Positions 36,029 through 44,384 of a stretch of 64,000 bases of DNA are shown piece by piece; the first letter of the stretch is position 1, and every line of letters starts with the position of its first letter. Below the pieces are notes generated by a model that searched no databases, was not told where the DNA came from, and saw nothing but the letters and a program-made list of their open reading frames with translations. The DNA is from Terriglobia bacterium. GTDB lineage: Bacteria; Acidobacteriota; Terriglobia; Terriglobales; Acidobacteriaceae. Made by a program: the position numbers and the translations under genes. The stretch covers positions 84,873 through 148,872 of the forward strand of contig JAVUPY010000059.1 of the NCBI GenBank assembly GCA_032252755.1, written 5' to 3'.

Positions 36029-36034
36029 TCAACT

Positions 36035-37459
36035 CTATTTCCCGGATGCGCATTGAACTACGGCCAGATACACTCGGTCGCCCGTAAGAGGAACATTCGG
36101 TAGATTGCGGGCAGGGTGCATCCGGGTGCTCCAGTGTTCGCCAAGCGCGTCGTAGTTTGTGATCTGCGTGGCCGGACATGGCAAGCTGATATTTACCCTC
36201 TCTCGTCGTTGATCGGCCAGCATCCCGGTGTGTGCCGGGACCTCAGAGTATTCCGAACTGCGAAGCCACCCCGCGACCACAACTCGGCCGTCCTGGCGAA
36301 TGAAGGTGTAAACAACCGCCTGGGAGTAGTCCTTCCCGCTCACGGTTGTGGGGTTGTCGATTACGCGAAACGGCTGCGACAGCAATGTGTTGAACAGTCG
36401 AAAGGCATAGAAATCGGGCTTCCGCGAACCATCTGCGCGTACGACTCCAAGGTGATCGTTGACTTTGTCGGAGGACATGCGCGGATCGTTCTCCCGGAAG
36501 TCGTCGATGCGGTACCAGCCTGCGAGGCTCACATCGCCGGAAGCAGCGGTCATCAAAAACGATTTGAGTAGGAAATCGGCGGTGTAACGCGCGGTGTGTT
36601 CATAGGAGTAATAGATGTTCGTGCCGTAGATCGAGGCGTGGCTGCGATCATAGCGGTAATCCGCATAGCCCATTTCGTTGAGCCACAGCGCCGGCGGATT
36701 GTGAGCGTGATCGATGAGGGCTTTCATCTCGGGAAGGATCTGCTGAAAGACCTCCTCGGCACGCCCCTCGTGCCATGATTCCGGGTAAGCGTGAAGGGCG
36801 ATCACATCGAAGTAACGCTCGATGTGGTGCTTTGAGACGAGATCGTTGAAGAATGCACTCGGACCGTAGCTCATTCCCCCGAGAACGATTTTGGCGTTTG
36901 GATCGGCGCGGCGAACCGCCTGCGCCGCGGGTATAACCATATCGGCGAATTCACCTGCCGAGCCCTGCCAGTAATCGTGGTTGTCGGGTTCATTCCAGAG
37001 TTCCCAGCTGTGAATTCGCCCGCGAAAGTGCGTCGCCAGCGCTGTCATCACGCGGGTGAAAGCGCCTTGGTCGGACGGTGGCTGCTCCCAGAACTGTTGT
37101 TTTTTGCGAGCGGCCCATTCCGGGGTGTACGCGACGTAAGGAATAATTTGGATGCCGGCACGGGAAGCTTCGTCCACGAGCATGTCCCAGAATCGGAAAT
37201 CGAACTTGCCCGGCTCGGGTTCAATACCGTTCCAACTGAAAGCGCACCGCAGGTAATGAACGTGGAGTGCCTTCGCGATCCGCAGATGACGGAGTATGCG
37301 CTCTCGCGTGTCGTGGCCGTCGAAGTAGTCGTCTCCAATCGCGGTCTCCATCCGGACCCAACCTCGAGGGGATGGCTGCTTCGTCGAGATTTGAGCCTGC
37401 ACCAAGGGCGTCGTGACCAGGAAGAGAGCGCAAAGCCATGACAGGAAACGAAGGCGCAT
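36035..37459 (-). CDS. Secreted glycoside hydrolase (clan A, GH39/GH5-like)
   Basis: 474 residues. Signal peptide ending VQAQ. A TIM-barrel has the clan A pair: Glu157 in SWELWNEPDN, the general acid/base, and Glu262 in LWLNEMGYADY, the nucleophile. Other landmarks: VHYLRCAFSWNGIEPEPG, QIIPYVAYTPEW, IALHAYPESWHEGR. A C-terminal region (residues about 380-474) looks like a beta-sandwich domain. The family assignment GH39 or a GH5-like relative is inference. It is secreted, so probably acts on plant or microbial polysaccharide. Confidence 0.8.
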   Translation of the reverse strand: MRLRFLSWLCALFLVTTPLVQAQISTKQPSPRGWVRMETAIGDDYFDGHDTRERILRHLRIAKALHVHYLRCAFSWNGIEPEPGKFDFRFWDMLVDEASRAGIQIIPYVAYTPEWAARKKQQFWEQPPSDQGAFTRVMTALATHFRGRIHSWELWNEPDNHDYWQGSAGEFADMVIPAAQAVRRADPNAKIVLGGMSYGPSAFFNDLVSKHHIERYFDVIALHAYPESWHEGRAEEVFQQILPEMKALIDHAHNPPALWLNEMGYADYRYDRSHASIYGTNIYYSYEHTARYTADFLLKSFLMTAASGDVSLAGWYRIDDFRENDPRMSSDKVNDHLGVVRADGSRKPDFYAFRLFNTLLSQPFRVIDNPTTVSGKDYSQAVVYTFIRQDGRVVVAGWLRSSEYSEVPAHTGMLADQRRERVNISLPCPATQITNYDALGEHWSTRMHPARNLPNVPLTGDRVYLAVVQCASGK

Positions 37460-37540
37460 ACCTTACAGACTAGTGCCGCGTATGGGTGCTGACGATTAGG
37501 TAATTCCCTTGGTCCATCATCAGGAGGACCTAGTCACCGG

Positions 37541-37572
37541 AGAAGAGAGCCCGGGAACCGAGGTTCCCGGGC
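37541..37572 (-). terminator. Terminator after the phosphofructokinase gene
   Basis: GCCCGGGAACC (37549-37559) pairs with GGTTCCCGGGC (37562-37572) with a two-base or four-base loop. Read on the minus strand the hairpin is followed by TCTCTTCT. It lies 46 bp beyond the pfp stop. Confidence 0.8.
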
Positions 37573-37617
37573 GGATTCCCATACACATTTATGGCAGGCA
37601 AAACGCGAACTGACCGT

Positions 37618-38829
37618 CTATACGGGCAATCCTTGTTCGCTGGTCATGATAAAGAGTGGCTTCATCTCGAAGCTCTTGTAGAAGGGCCGCAGACGCTCGG
37701 TGTTGTAATGCTCCTTCACGTTCACCAACTTCTTTGTGGCGGTGACGGTATCGACTGGAATGTTGTCATAGCGGCCGTTCTTCAGCACTACCAGGCGGCC
37801 ATGCATGTTGCTGAGCACGAGGTCGAGAGCCAGGTTGCCGTAGGCCATGGGAACGATGGAGTCGATTGCGTCGGGGTCGCCACCACGCACCAGGTAGCCG
37901 AGTTTCTGGGTGATGCACTCGATGGTCTTGCCGTGGTTGTACTTCGGCGAGAGTTCTTTCAGCTTCTCAGCTACGAGATCGCCGATGCCGCCGAGTTTCT
38001 TGTGACCGAAGGCGTCCGTGGTTTCGTTCTCAAAAATCATCTCTCCGCCTTCGAACATCGCGCCCTCTGAGACCAGCACGACGGAGTAGCGGCTGGGGTT
38101 TTTCTGGCGATCCGCACACATGAGTTCGGTCAGGCGCTCAATGTCGAACTTGTGCTCAGGAATGACGCACCGGTTGGCGGCGCCGGCCATCGTGGGCAGC
38201 ATCGCCGTGTAGCCGGCGTATCGACCAAAAACTTCCAGCACCAGGAAGCGCTCGTGCGACCCGGCCGATGTTCGAAGGCTGTTAGCCATCTGGATGGTCC
38301 GCGTCACGCAGGTGCTGAAGCCGATGCAGTAATCGGTGCCCGGGACATCGTTGTCCATTGTCTTGGGGATAGCGACGACTTTGAACCCTTCCTGGAAGAG
38401 GCGCACGCCGTAGCTGAGCGTGTCGTCGCCGCCGATAGGGATCAGGTAGTCGATGCCGAGCCAGTCGAGGTTCTTGAGTGCTTCCGGCGTGAGGTCATTC
38501 TTGTCGGCGGTGTACCTGTCCTGCAAGTGCGCAGGAACCGAGTCTTTCTTTACCTTACTGGGGTTGGTGCGCGAAGTGTGAAGGAACGTACCGCCGGTAC
38601 GTCCGGCACGGTTCACGACTTCTTCGGTGAGAACCTGGAAGTTGTTGCTGTTGTCGTAATCCTTGTCGCGGACGATGTCGATGAGGCCCGCCCAGCCGCG
38701 TTTCAAACCGATAACCTGGTAGCCTTCGCGCAGAGCCCGGAACGTCACCGAACGAATTGCCGGGTTCAATCCCGGTACATCGCCGCCACCGGTAAGAATG
38801 CCAATGACACCCTTCTTGCTATTCGCCAT
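37618..38829 (-). CDS. pfp: 6-phosphofructokinase, probably PPi-dependent
   Basis: 403 residues of the phosphofructokinase family. Substrate landmarks: GILTGGGDVPGLNPAI at the N-terminus, GGDDT at residues 133-137, PKTMDND at 155-161 (the Lys/Asp pair), and VFGRYAGYTA. In ATP-dependent enzymes the first motif is GGDGS and the second PGTIDND; an Asp after GGD plus a Lys in PKT is the recognised signature of PPi-dependent enzymes. A reversible PPi-linked step would suit glycolysis and gluconeogenesis. The ATG at 38829 has AAAGGA upstream and gives MANSKKGVIGIL; the frame starts 48 bp further. A terminator follows. Confidence 0.9.
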   Translation of the reverse strand: MANSKKGVIGILTGGGDVPGLNPAIRSVTFRALREGYQVIGLKRGWAGLIDIVRDKDYDNSNNFQVLTEEVVNRAGRTGGTFLHTSRTNPSKVKKDSVPAHLQDRYTADKNDLTPEALKNLDWLGIDYLIPIGGDDTLSYGVRLFQEGFKVVAIPKTMDNDVPGTDYCIGFSTCVTRTIQMANSLRTSAGSHERFLVLEVFGRYAGYTAMLPTMAGAANRCVIPEHKFDIERLTELMCADRQKNPSRYSVVLVSEGAMFEGGEMIFENETTDAFGHKKLGGIGDLVAEKLKELSPKYNHGKTIECITQKLGYLVRGGDPDAIDSIVPMAYGNLALDLVLSNMHGRLVVLKNGRYDNIPVDTVTATKKLVNVKEHYNTERLRPFYKSFEMKPLFIMTSEQGLPV

Positions 38830-38960
38830 GTTGCACAGTCCTTTGAAGTATGAGTGCTTAACACAAAAGAATAACAATGGAGAGGCGGTTCCGTCGCGCA
38901 GTTTTCGCGACGAAGGCGATGAGTAATGACGATATTAGGAGAACTTGCGGACGACCTGGA

Positions 38961-39641
38961 TCAGGCATTTCCTTTGACCAGCCGTGCCTTGAGTTGCTCC
39001 AGGAGTGAGGCCGTTGCATCGCCCGCATCGAGGGCCGAGAAGTCCTCGTTAAAAGGGATGACAGGGACTTTCAGTTCGGCGGCAACGCCTCCGACCTTTG
39101 TGGCAAACTCGGGACCAGCGACAATCGCGTTCGGGCGGAGCGTCCTCAGAAGGAGCAGCGCGTCCGGCACATTGCAGGCAGAGTGAGTTTCGAAGCCAGC
39201 CTTGTCGAGCGCTCCCCTAAAAAAGGCAAGCAGATCCATCGAACGGTCGAGGCAGAGAACGCTGGCACCAACGCCGGAGCTGAATTGGCCCGACTCTTTT
39301 CTTTCCAAGGCTTCGATTGCCTCTTGCTCGGTATCATGAACCCTCAGGACGCCCCGGAGATTGGTCAATTCCAGGATCCTGTGGACCTGGTCGTTCGCGC
39401 CGCAGAAGCGCAGACCTGACGGAGAATTTCGCGTTGTGGTAACGAGTCGAACCAGCAATCCCAGTCCGCTGCTGTCAATAAAGGTAACTGCTCCCAGGTT
39501 GACGACCACGCTGATATGGCTGTCGATGCAGCGCCGCACCTGATCGTGCAGCGAGGCTGCATTCTCGCCGGCAATCAGCTTTCCGGCACAATCCACCACG
39601 GTGACATACCCGACACGACGGCATTGAATCGCGAGGGACAA
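38961..39641 (-). CDS. STAS-domain protein with degenerate receiver-like half
   Basis: 226 residues. The N-terminal half is a STAS domain: VGYVTVVDCAGKLIAGE, VVVNLGAVTFIDSSGLGLLVRL (the Ser-Ser of DSSG is the phosphorylation site in anti-sigma antagonists), GLRFCGANDQVHRILELTNL. The C-terminal half (about 125-226) has a receiver-like pattern, ASVLCLDRSMDLLAFFRGAL, ETHSACNVPDALLLLRTLRPN and AIVAGPEF, but lacks the central phospho-acceptor Asp and the usual DD pair. It may be a partner-switching scaffold. No kinase or phosphatase of this type is beside it. Confidence 0.75.
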   Translation of the reverse strand: MSLAIQCRRVGYVTVVDCAGKLIAGENAASLHDQVRRCIDSHISVVVNLGAVTFIDSSGLGLLVRLVTTTRNSPSGLRFCGANDQVHRILELTNLRGVLRVHDTEQEAIEALERKESGQFSSGVGASVLCLDRSMDLLAFFRGALDKAGFETHSACNVPDALLLLRTLRPNAIVAGPEFATKVGGVAAELKVPVIPFNEDFSALDAGDATASLLEQLKARLVKGNA

Positions 39642-39721
39642 AGTTCTCCTCCTGAAAATTCGAATCAGTGCTGGAGTGGACCTGGATTATGAGGAAGCTT
39701 ATGAACAGGGACGGAATGCTA

Positions 39722-40174
39722 TCACAGAGCGGGGATTTCGCGAAGCTCACTTCGCCTGCGATTCTTCTTCCGTTTTGGGCCCATCATGCGAGCAGCACGA
39801 TTGGCCAAGTGGTTCGCCTCGACATTTTCGTGCCGAGGGATTCTCATGATCGAGAAATCCAGGGATTTCGCCAGTTTCTTGCACGTCCAGTTGAGGGAGT
39901 AAAGGCGTGGACTCTGGCAGGTGTACACCCCGTTCATCTGGTGAACGACGACTTCGGAATCGGAGTAGACGCGCAGCGCCTTGGCGTTCATGGTCAGCGC
40001 GATCTGCAGGGCTTCGAGGAGGGCGACGTACTCGGCCACATTGTTGTCGTGGTGACCGATCCACCTCGAGACGCCGAACTTGGTACCAAAGGAATCCTGG
40101 ATTACCACTCCAATGCCGGACGGCCCAGGATTGCCATGGGAACCGCCGTCGACGTAGGCCACCAATTCAGACAT
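39722..40174 (-). CDS. Ribonuclease HI with an altered catalytic residue
   Basis: 150 residues of the RNase H fold. Asp9 in AYVDGGSHGNPGPSG, Glu48 in NNVAEYVALLEAL and Asp72 in RVYSDSEVVVHQM match the first three catalytic carboxylates. The fourth position, in HENVEANHLANRAA, is Asn121 where RNase HI proteins have Asp. The codon is AAC, one transition from GAC. The helix and His-containing region otherwise look normal. An inactive or weak nuclease, or a nucleic-acid-binding relic, is possible. ATG at 40174 gives MSELVAYVDG; the frame extends seven codons upstream. The C-terminal tail KRKKNRRRSE is basic. Confidence 0.85.
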   Translation of the reverse strand: MSELVAYVDGGSHGNPGPSGIGVVIQDSFGTKFGVSRWIGHHDNNVAEYVALLEALQIALTMNAKALRVYSDSEVVVHQMNGVYTCQSPRLYSLNWTCKKLAKSLDFSIMRIPRHENVEANHLANRAARMMGPKRKKNRRRSELREIPAL

Positions 40175-40390
40175 TTTGCTTCGTAAGTTACACAATGCTT
40201 CAACTACGTTGATGCGTCAAGACATTGATGTGGTACACAGAAGCGGAAGAAGTCGAGTTCCTGATTATGTGGAAGAAAATGTGTAAAACTGGGCAACTGC
40301 TTCGGTTTTCCATGCAACTGCTTCTTTATCTGCCAGTTACGAGTCGGCAGAAATCCACAGCGATTGTTACATTTGCACTAATATTCGGCA

Positions 40391-40418
40391 TTGACATTTT
40401 CTCTTGCGCGGTTAGGAT
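40391..40418 (+). promoter_or_regulatory. Promoter-like pair
   Basis: Perfect TTGACA at 40391-40396 and TAGGAT at 40413-40418, 16 bp between. The expected start is near 40425. No coding gene follows on this strand within 1 kb. Confidence 0.45.
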
Positions 40419-40424
40419 GACGTC

Positions 40425-40680
40425 CATCGATGGCCGAAAGGGTTGGCTTAAATAAAACTTTGCCGATCCGAAGTAGGCTGAGTGACCCGCTAGGCGAGGC
40501 GACTCGCAAAGCACTCGGACCCGAAAAAACCGACCAACCTTGCGAGAGGCGGTCGGGGTCAGAGACCGCGGAAGCGGTGGTTGCATCAAGGACTGCGACG
40601 GTGCATGTATCCGGATCGCGAACTCCCTCGCAGGAGTCGGCGGTTGGAGCATAACCAATGTCGCAGTCTTTTCCGTTTTC
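40425..40680 (+). ncRNA. Candidate structured non-coding RNA
   Basis: GACTGCGAC (40591-40599) and GTCGCAGTC (40660-40668) close a region with further hairpins: ACTCC/GGAGT over CTCGCA-type loop (about 40622-40638), GGTTG/TAACC-type pairing around 40643-40657, and a CGG/CCG turn near 40600-40612. A T-rich stretch (TTTTCCGTTTT) follows. Also ACCGC-GGAA-GCGGT near 40565-40578. The strand is uncertain since the structure reads both ways, and a minus-strand terminator is embedded. No known family is recognised. Confidence 0.35.
40523..40557 (-). terminator. Minus-strand intrinsic terminator
   Basis: Read on the minus strand: CCGACC, about 15 bases with an inner CCT/AGG pairing, then GGTCGG followed by a TTTTTT run. 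It would stop transcripts coming from the HEGGH membrane gene, or a structured RNA upstream of it. Confidence 0.65.
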
Positions 40681-40756
40681 CCAGGTTTTCCCATTTACAG
40701 TTTTGTGGTTGCTGGAACCCAGAACTCTCGCCATTTTCCGAAGTAGCGTCAGCGAG

Positions 40757-41317
40757 TCAGATACCCTCATCTTGTCCGATTTTTCTACCTCGCCACACGA
40801 GCCATGCAACAGTACAGAGCATTCCGAGCCATCCGAGCAACCGCACTGCTGCGGCAATTTGCGTATCGTGCTGTAGTACGCCCAGACTGCTGAAGATATT
40901 GAACCAGTCATGTGGGTTGTCGCTCTCTCCCACGCTGACAAGCGAAAGCGCCTGGGCGCGGGCGTCGGCCATATACGTCGCGGTATAGAGGAAATTCTCA
41001 AAGAATATGAACAAGCAGAAACAGAATCCCGAGATTTGTCGCTGGGTAAAAAACCAGGCCGCTAGCAGGAATGGAACAAGCCACTGCAGGATGGTGCCGC
41101 CCCACAAACCCAGCGTCGGGCCGAACCACCCGAAGAGCAGGTGGCCACCCTCATGGACGACCAGGTTCGCATTATCGATAAAGAGGAAGCCGCTGCGATT
41201 CATGGCAGCATACGCCAGAAATAAGATGTAGAAGAGCACCCAGCCCACAAGTGCGACGGTCGATAGAGATTTCCACCGACAATCCAGCCATTCCCACCAT
41301 CTCTCGGGAGTCTCCAT
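40757..41317 (-). CDS. Membrane protein with HEGGH motif (possible M50-like)
   Basis: 186 residues, four hydrophobic segments. NANLVVHEGGHLLFGWFG around residue 55 contains HEGGH, which fits the HExxH zinc motif of membrane metalloproteases, here within a short membrane protein. No clear third ligand (for example a later NxxPxxxxDG) is visible, so protease activity is unproved. The rest, GGTILQWLVPFLLAAW, FENFLYTATYMADARAQ and the C-terminal LGMLCTVAWLVWRG, is hydrophobic. It is divergent from trehalose synthase. Confidence 0.7.
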   Translation of the reverse strand: METPERWWEWLDCRWKSLSTVALVGWVLFYILFLAYAAMNRSGFLFIDNANLVVHEGGHLLFGWFGPTLGLWGGTILQWLVPFLLAAWFFTQRQISGFCFCLFIFFENFLYTATYMADARAQALSLVSVGESDNPHDWFNIFSSLGVLQHDTQIAAAVRLLGWLGMLCTVAWLVWRGRKIGQDEGI

Positions 41318-41448
41318 TCAGAAGGGGCTCCTTAGTTGCTCAAGGCTTTTTGCACTCGGCCCATTTCGCAGCGCTCAGACAGCCCGCGCCGTGTTTTCAG
41401 TTACTATAATCGGTTAGCCTTATCTTTGAAGAGTATCAACTCCTGAAC

Positions 41449-43083
41449 ATGATGACCGCAGATCCCTGGTACAAGCAGGCAATCATTTATCAGGTCCACG
41501 TGCGCACGTTTTATGACGCCAGTGGGAATGGTATCGGTGATTTTGCGGGACTCACGGAAAAACTGGACTACCTTCGAAACCTGGGGGTAACGGCGATCTG
41601 GCTGATGCCGTTCTTCCCCTCGCCGCTGCGCGATGACGGATACGACATTTCCGATTACTACTCCGTACACGAGAGTTACGGCAGCCTGAACGACTTCAAA
41701 ATATTCCTTGAGGCCGCGCACAGGCGGGATTTGCGCGTCATTATCGAGTTCGTACTGAACCACACGTCCGACCAGCATCCGTGGTTCCGGGAATCGCGCA
41801 GTTCGCGTGACAATGCCAAGCGCGACTGGTACGTCTGGAGCGACACCGACACGCCGTATCGTGACACCCGCATTATCTTTCTCGACACGGAAATGTCGAA
41901 CTGGGCATGGGACCCGCTCTCAAAGGCGTATTACTGGCATCGCTTCTTCAGCCACCAGCCCGACCTCAACTACGACAATCCGGCCGTCCGCCAAGAGATG
42001 TGGAACGTAATGAAGTTCTGGCTGGATATGGGGGTCGACGGGTTCCGGTTGGACGCCGTGCCTTATCTCGTCGAGCGCGAAGGCACCAATTGCGAGAACC
42101 TTCCTGAGACACATCAAGTGATCCGGGAACTGCGGGCTCAGCTGGATGCGGAGTATCCCGGGCGAATGTTGCTGGCCGAGGCCAACCAGTGGCCTGCCGA
42201 TTTGCGGCCCTACTTCGGTAACGAAGACGAGTTTCATATGGCCTTCCACTTCCCGCTGATGCCCCGCATGTTCATGGGCCTGAAACTGGAAGACCGCAAG
42301 CCCATTGTCGAGATTCTCGAACAGACACCCGAAATTCCCACGACCGCCCAGTGGTGCCTTTTCCTGCGAAACCACGATGAACTTACGCTGGAGATGGTGA
42401 CCGACCTCGAGCGCGACTACATGTATGACGTGTACGCGAGCGACAAGACAATGCGGCTGAACCTTGGGATTCGGCGACGGCTCGCACCACTACTCGACAA
42501 CGATCGTAAGAAGATCGAGTTGATGAATGGCATGTTGATGTCGCTGCCCGGAACGCCGATTATTTACTATGGGGATGAGATCGGGATGGGTGATAACGTC
42601 TTCCTGGGCGACAGAAATGGCGTTCGTACACCGATGCAGTGGAGCGGGGGCTGGAACGCTGGATTCTCTACAGCGGATCCGGAGAATTTATACTCCCCGC
42701 TGATTCTGAATCCGGTTTTCGGGTATCAGTCGATTAACGTGACCGCCCAACAGCGGTCCGAGCACTCGTTGCTGGCATGGATGAAACGGTTGATCCAGGT
42801 TCGAAAGTCAACACGGGTATTTGGAACTGGATCCATCGAGTTTTTGCAGCCGGCAAATCATCGTGTACTGGCATATGTGCGCCAGTTGGGAAATGAGAAG
42901 GTGCTGGTGGTGAATAATCTCTCCAGCGCTGCTCAAGCCGTGGAACTTGATTTGCGGAAATACAAAGGTCACGTGCTGATCGAGATGTTCGGAAGGAACA
43001 TATTTCCTCGCATCGGCGATTCGAACTACCTGCTCACCCTGGGACCGCATCAGTTCTTCTGGTTCCGCATGAGGAAGATTTAA
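41449..43083 (+). CDS. treS: Trehalose synthase (GH13)
   Basis: Interconverts maltose and trehalose in the cytoplasm. The 544-residue protein has AIIYQVHVRTFYDASGNGIGD, GYDISDYYSVHESYG, VLNHTSDQHPWFRE, the nucleophile Asp202 in DGFRLDAVPYLVE, the acid/base Glu244 in LLAEANQWP, and Asp310 in FLRNHDELTLEMV. These together are the trehalose-synthase type of GH13. It lacks a fused maltokinase. It is the first gene of an operon: 26 bp to the glycosyltransferase, which itself overlaps the channel-like gene. Confidence 0.93.
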   Translation: MMTADPWYKQAIIYQVHVRTFYDASGNGIGDFAGLTEKLDYLRNLGVTAIWLMPFFPSPLRDDGYDISDYYSVHESYGSLNDFKIFLEAAHRRDLRVIIEFVLNHTSDQHPWFRESRSSRDNAKRDWYVWSDTDTPYRDTRIIFLDTEMSNWAWDPLSKAYYWHRFFSHQPDLNYDNPAVRQEMWNVMKFWLDMGVDGFRLDAVPYLVEREGTNCENLPETHQVIRELRAQLDAEYPGRMLLAEANQWPADLRPYFGNEDEFHMAFHFPLMPRMFMGLKLEDRKPIVEILEQTPEIPTTAQWCLFLRNHDELTLEMVTDLERDYMYDVYASDKTMRLNLGIRRRLAPLLDNDRKKIELMNGMLMSLPGTPIIYYGDEIGMGDNVFLGDRNGVRTPMQWSGGWNAGFSTADPENLYSPLILNPVFGYQSINVTAQQRSEHSLLAWMKRLIQVRKSTRVFGTGSIEFLQPANHRVLAYVRQLGNEKVLVVNNLSSAAQAVELDLRKYKGHVLIEMFGRNIFPRIGDSNYLLTLGPHQFFWFRMRKI

Positions 43084-43109
43084 CGACTCATTCGTAAGGG
43101 GGAATTCTG

Positions 43110-44384
43110 TTGGCCGAGGAGAGCGTGCTTTCGGACGAGTTTCTCCGGCAGCTCATTGATGTGGGTGAGGTGGATCTACTCGTTGCCGTGCCCACACAAA
43201 ACCGTGCCGCGACCATTGGCAACGCGGTGCAGGCGGTGCGGCTTGGGTTGTTGAATATCTTTCCTCGCGAACGCGCCGTACTTCTTCTTGCCGACACGGG
43301 CTCACGGGATGGCAGCATGAAGCTGGCGATGGAAGCATCCAGCGCGACATTCGCCGGCACTAAGCTGCAGTCTCTTCGCACGTTCCACGCGCTAACCGCC
43401 GAGTGTGGTGGGGGAGCAGACGCCCCATCATTCTCGCACCTGCTTCTGGCCACGGCAGACCTGCTGCGAGCACGCGCTTGTGCCGTTATCGCGCCGTCAG
43501 AAAACGTCACGCCCGAATGGATCGGACGGCTTCTCGCACCCATTTACAGGAAGAATTTCGATCTCGCGCTGCCGCTGTATCGGCGCCATAAGTTCGATGG
43601 ACTACTGTTGCGGCTTCTGCTGTATCCCATGGTGAGCGCAGTTTGCGGCAAGAAGATTCATGAGCCCTACTGCACCGATTTCGGATTCTCCTGTAGGGTC
43701 GGCGAGGAACTACTGCTGAATGAGAAATTCCCGCGGACCACGGACGAAGAGAGCGGCGCAGAACTGTTGCTTGTCCTTTCCGCTGTGATGAATGGTTTTC
43801 GCCCGTGCGAAGTCTTTCTTGGCGCCAAAGAAGACGGCCGCAGCACGACCGATCTGGTTCCGGCTTTGCGACAAACTGTAGGGACCTTGTTTTCTTTTCT
43901 CGACGCGAACTCAACGGCATGGACGGCCATTAATGGCTCGGAAGCGGTGCCGATTGAGAGTGGCGCGCTCGAAATCACCACCGAGCCGACGCGTATCAAC
44001 CCTCACCGGATGTTCGCTATGTTCAGGTCCGGCGTGCACGATCTTCACGAGATTCTCAGTTCCGTTCTCTCTCCACGAACTCTGGCTGAGTTGACCGCTT
44101 GCGCAAATCAATCGAAAGAACTCTTTCATTTTCCTGACGACCTCTGGGCAAGAATCATTTATGAATTCGCGGTCTCATATCACAAGAGCGTTATCAGCCG
44201 GGACCACATAATCCAAGCCTTGGCCCCGTTATATCGAGGGAAAATATACGAATTTCTAGTTAGCAATCGCCAGGCTTCAGCGCCGGAAATAGAGGCGCGG
44301 GTCGAAGCAATCTGCGCAGCATTCGAGCAAAACAAGCCGTACCTGTTGCAGCTGTGGAACAACAAAGACGGAGGCACGCCATGA
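43110..44384 (+). CDS. GT2-like glycosyltransferase
   Basis: 424 residues. A nucleotide-sugar-binding fold is seen in LLVAVPTQNRAATIGNAVQAV and VLLLADTGSRDGSMKLAMEA (the DDGSTDGT-like loop), and further AVIAPSENVTPEWIGRLLAPIY, HEPYCTDFGFSCRVGEELL. The DxD metal site is not clear. The family resembles glucosyl-glycerate/mannosyl-glycerate synthase-type transferases (GT81/78), which make compatible solutes, but that is inference. The start is a TTG at 43110 with AAGGGGGAA nearby. The stop overlaps the next start by four bases. Confidence 0.75.
   Translation: MAEESVLSDEFLRQLIDVGEVDLLVAVPTQNRAATIGNAVQAVRLGLLNIFPRERAVLLLADTGSRDGSMKLAMEASSATFAGTKLQSLRTFHALTAECGGGADAPSFSHLLLATADLLRARACAVIAPSENVTPEWIGRLLAPIYRKNFDLALPLYRRHKFDGLLLRLLLYPMVSAVCGKKIHEPYCTDFGFSCRVGEELLLNEKFPRTTDEESGAELLLVLSAVMNGFRPCEVFLGAKEDGRSTTDLVPALRQTVGTLFSFLDANSTAWTAINGSEAVPIESGALEITTEPTRINPHRMFAMFRSGVHDLHEILSSVLSPRTLAELTACANQSKELFHFPDDLWARIIYEFAVSYHKSVISRDHIIQALAPLYRGKIYEFLVSNRQASAPEIEARVEAICAAFEQNKPYLLQLWNNKDGGTP

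Larger units (their letters stand above)
40175..40756. other. 582 bp gene-free interval with RNA-like structure
   Basis: The frames here have no family-like sequence. The stretch contains a plus-strand promoter-like pair, a nine-base-pair closing stem around several hairpins, and a minus-strand terminator; see those entries. Confidence 0.6.

Noticed and set aside
40500..40530. CTCGCAAAGCACTCGGACC resembles part of a c-di-GMP riboswitch
   Set aside because: The GCAAACC and GAAA tetraloop parts of the motif are missing and the strand has no gene downstream.
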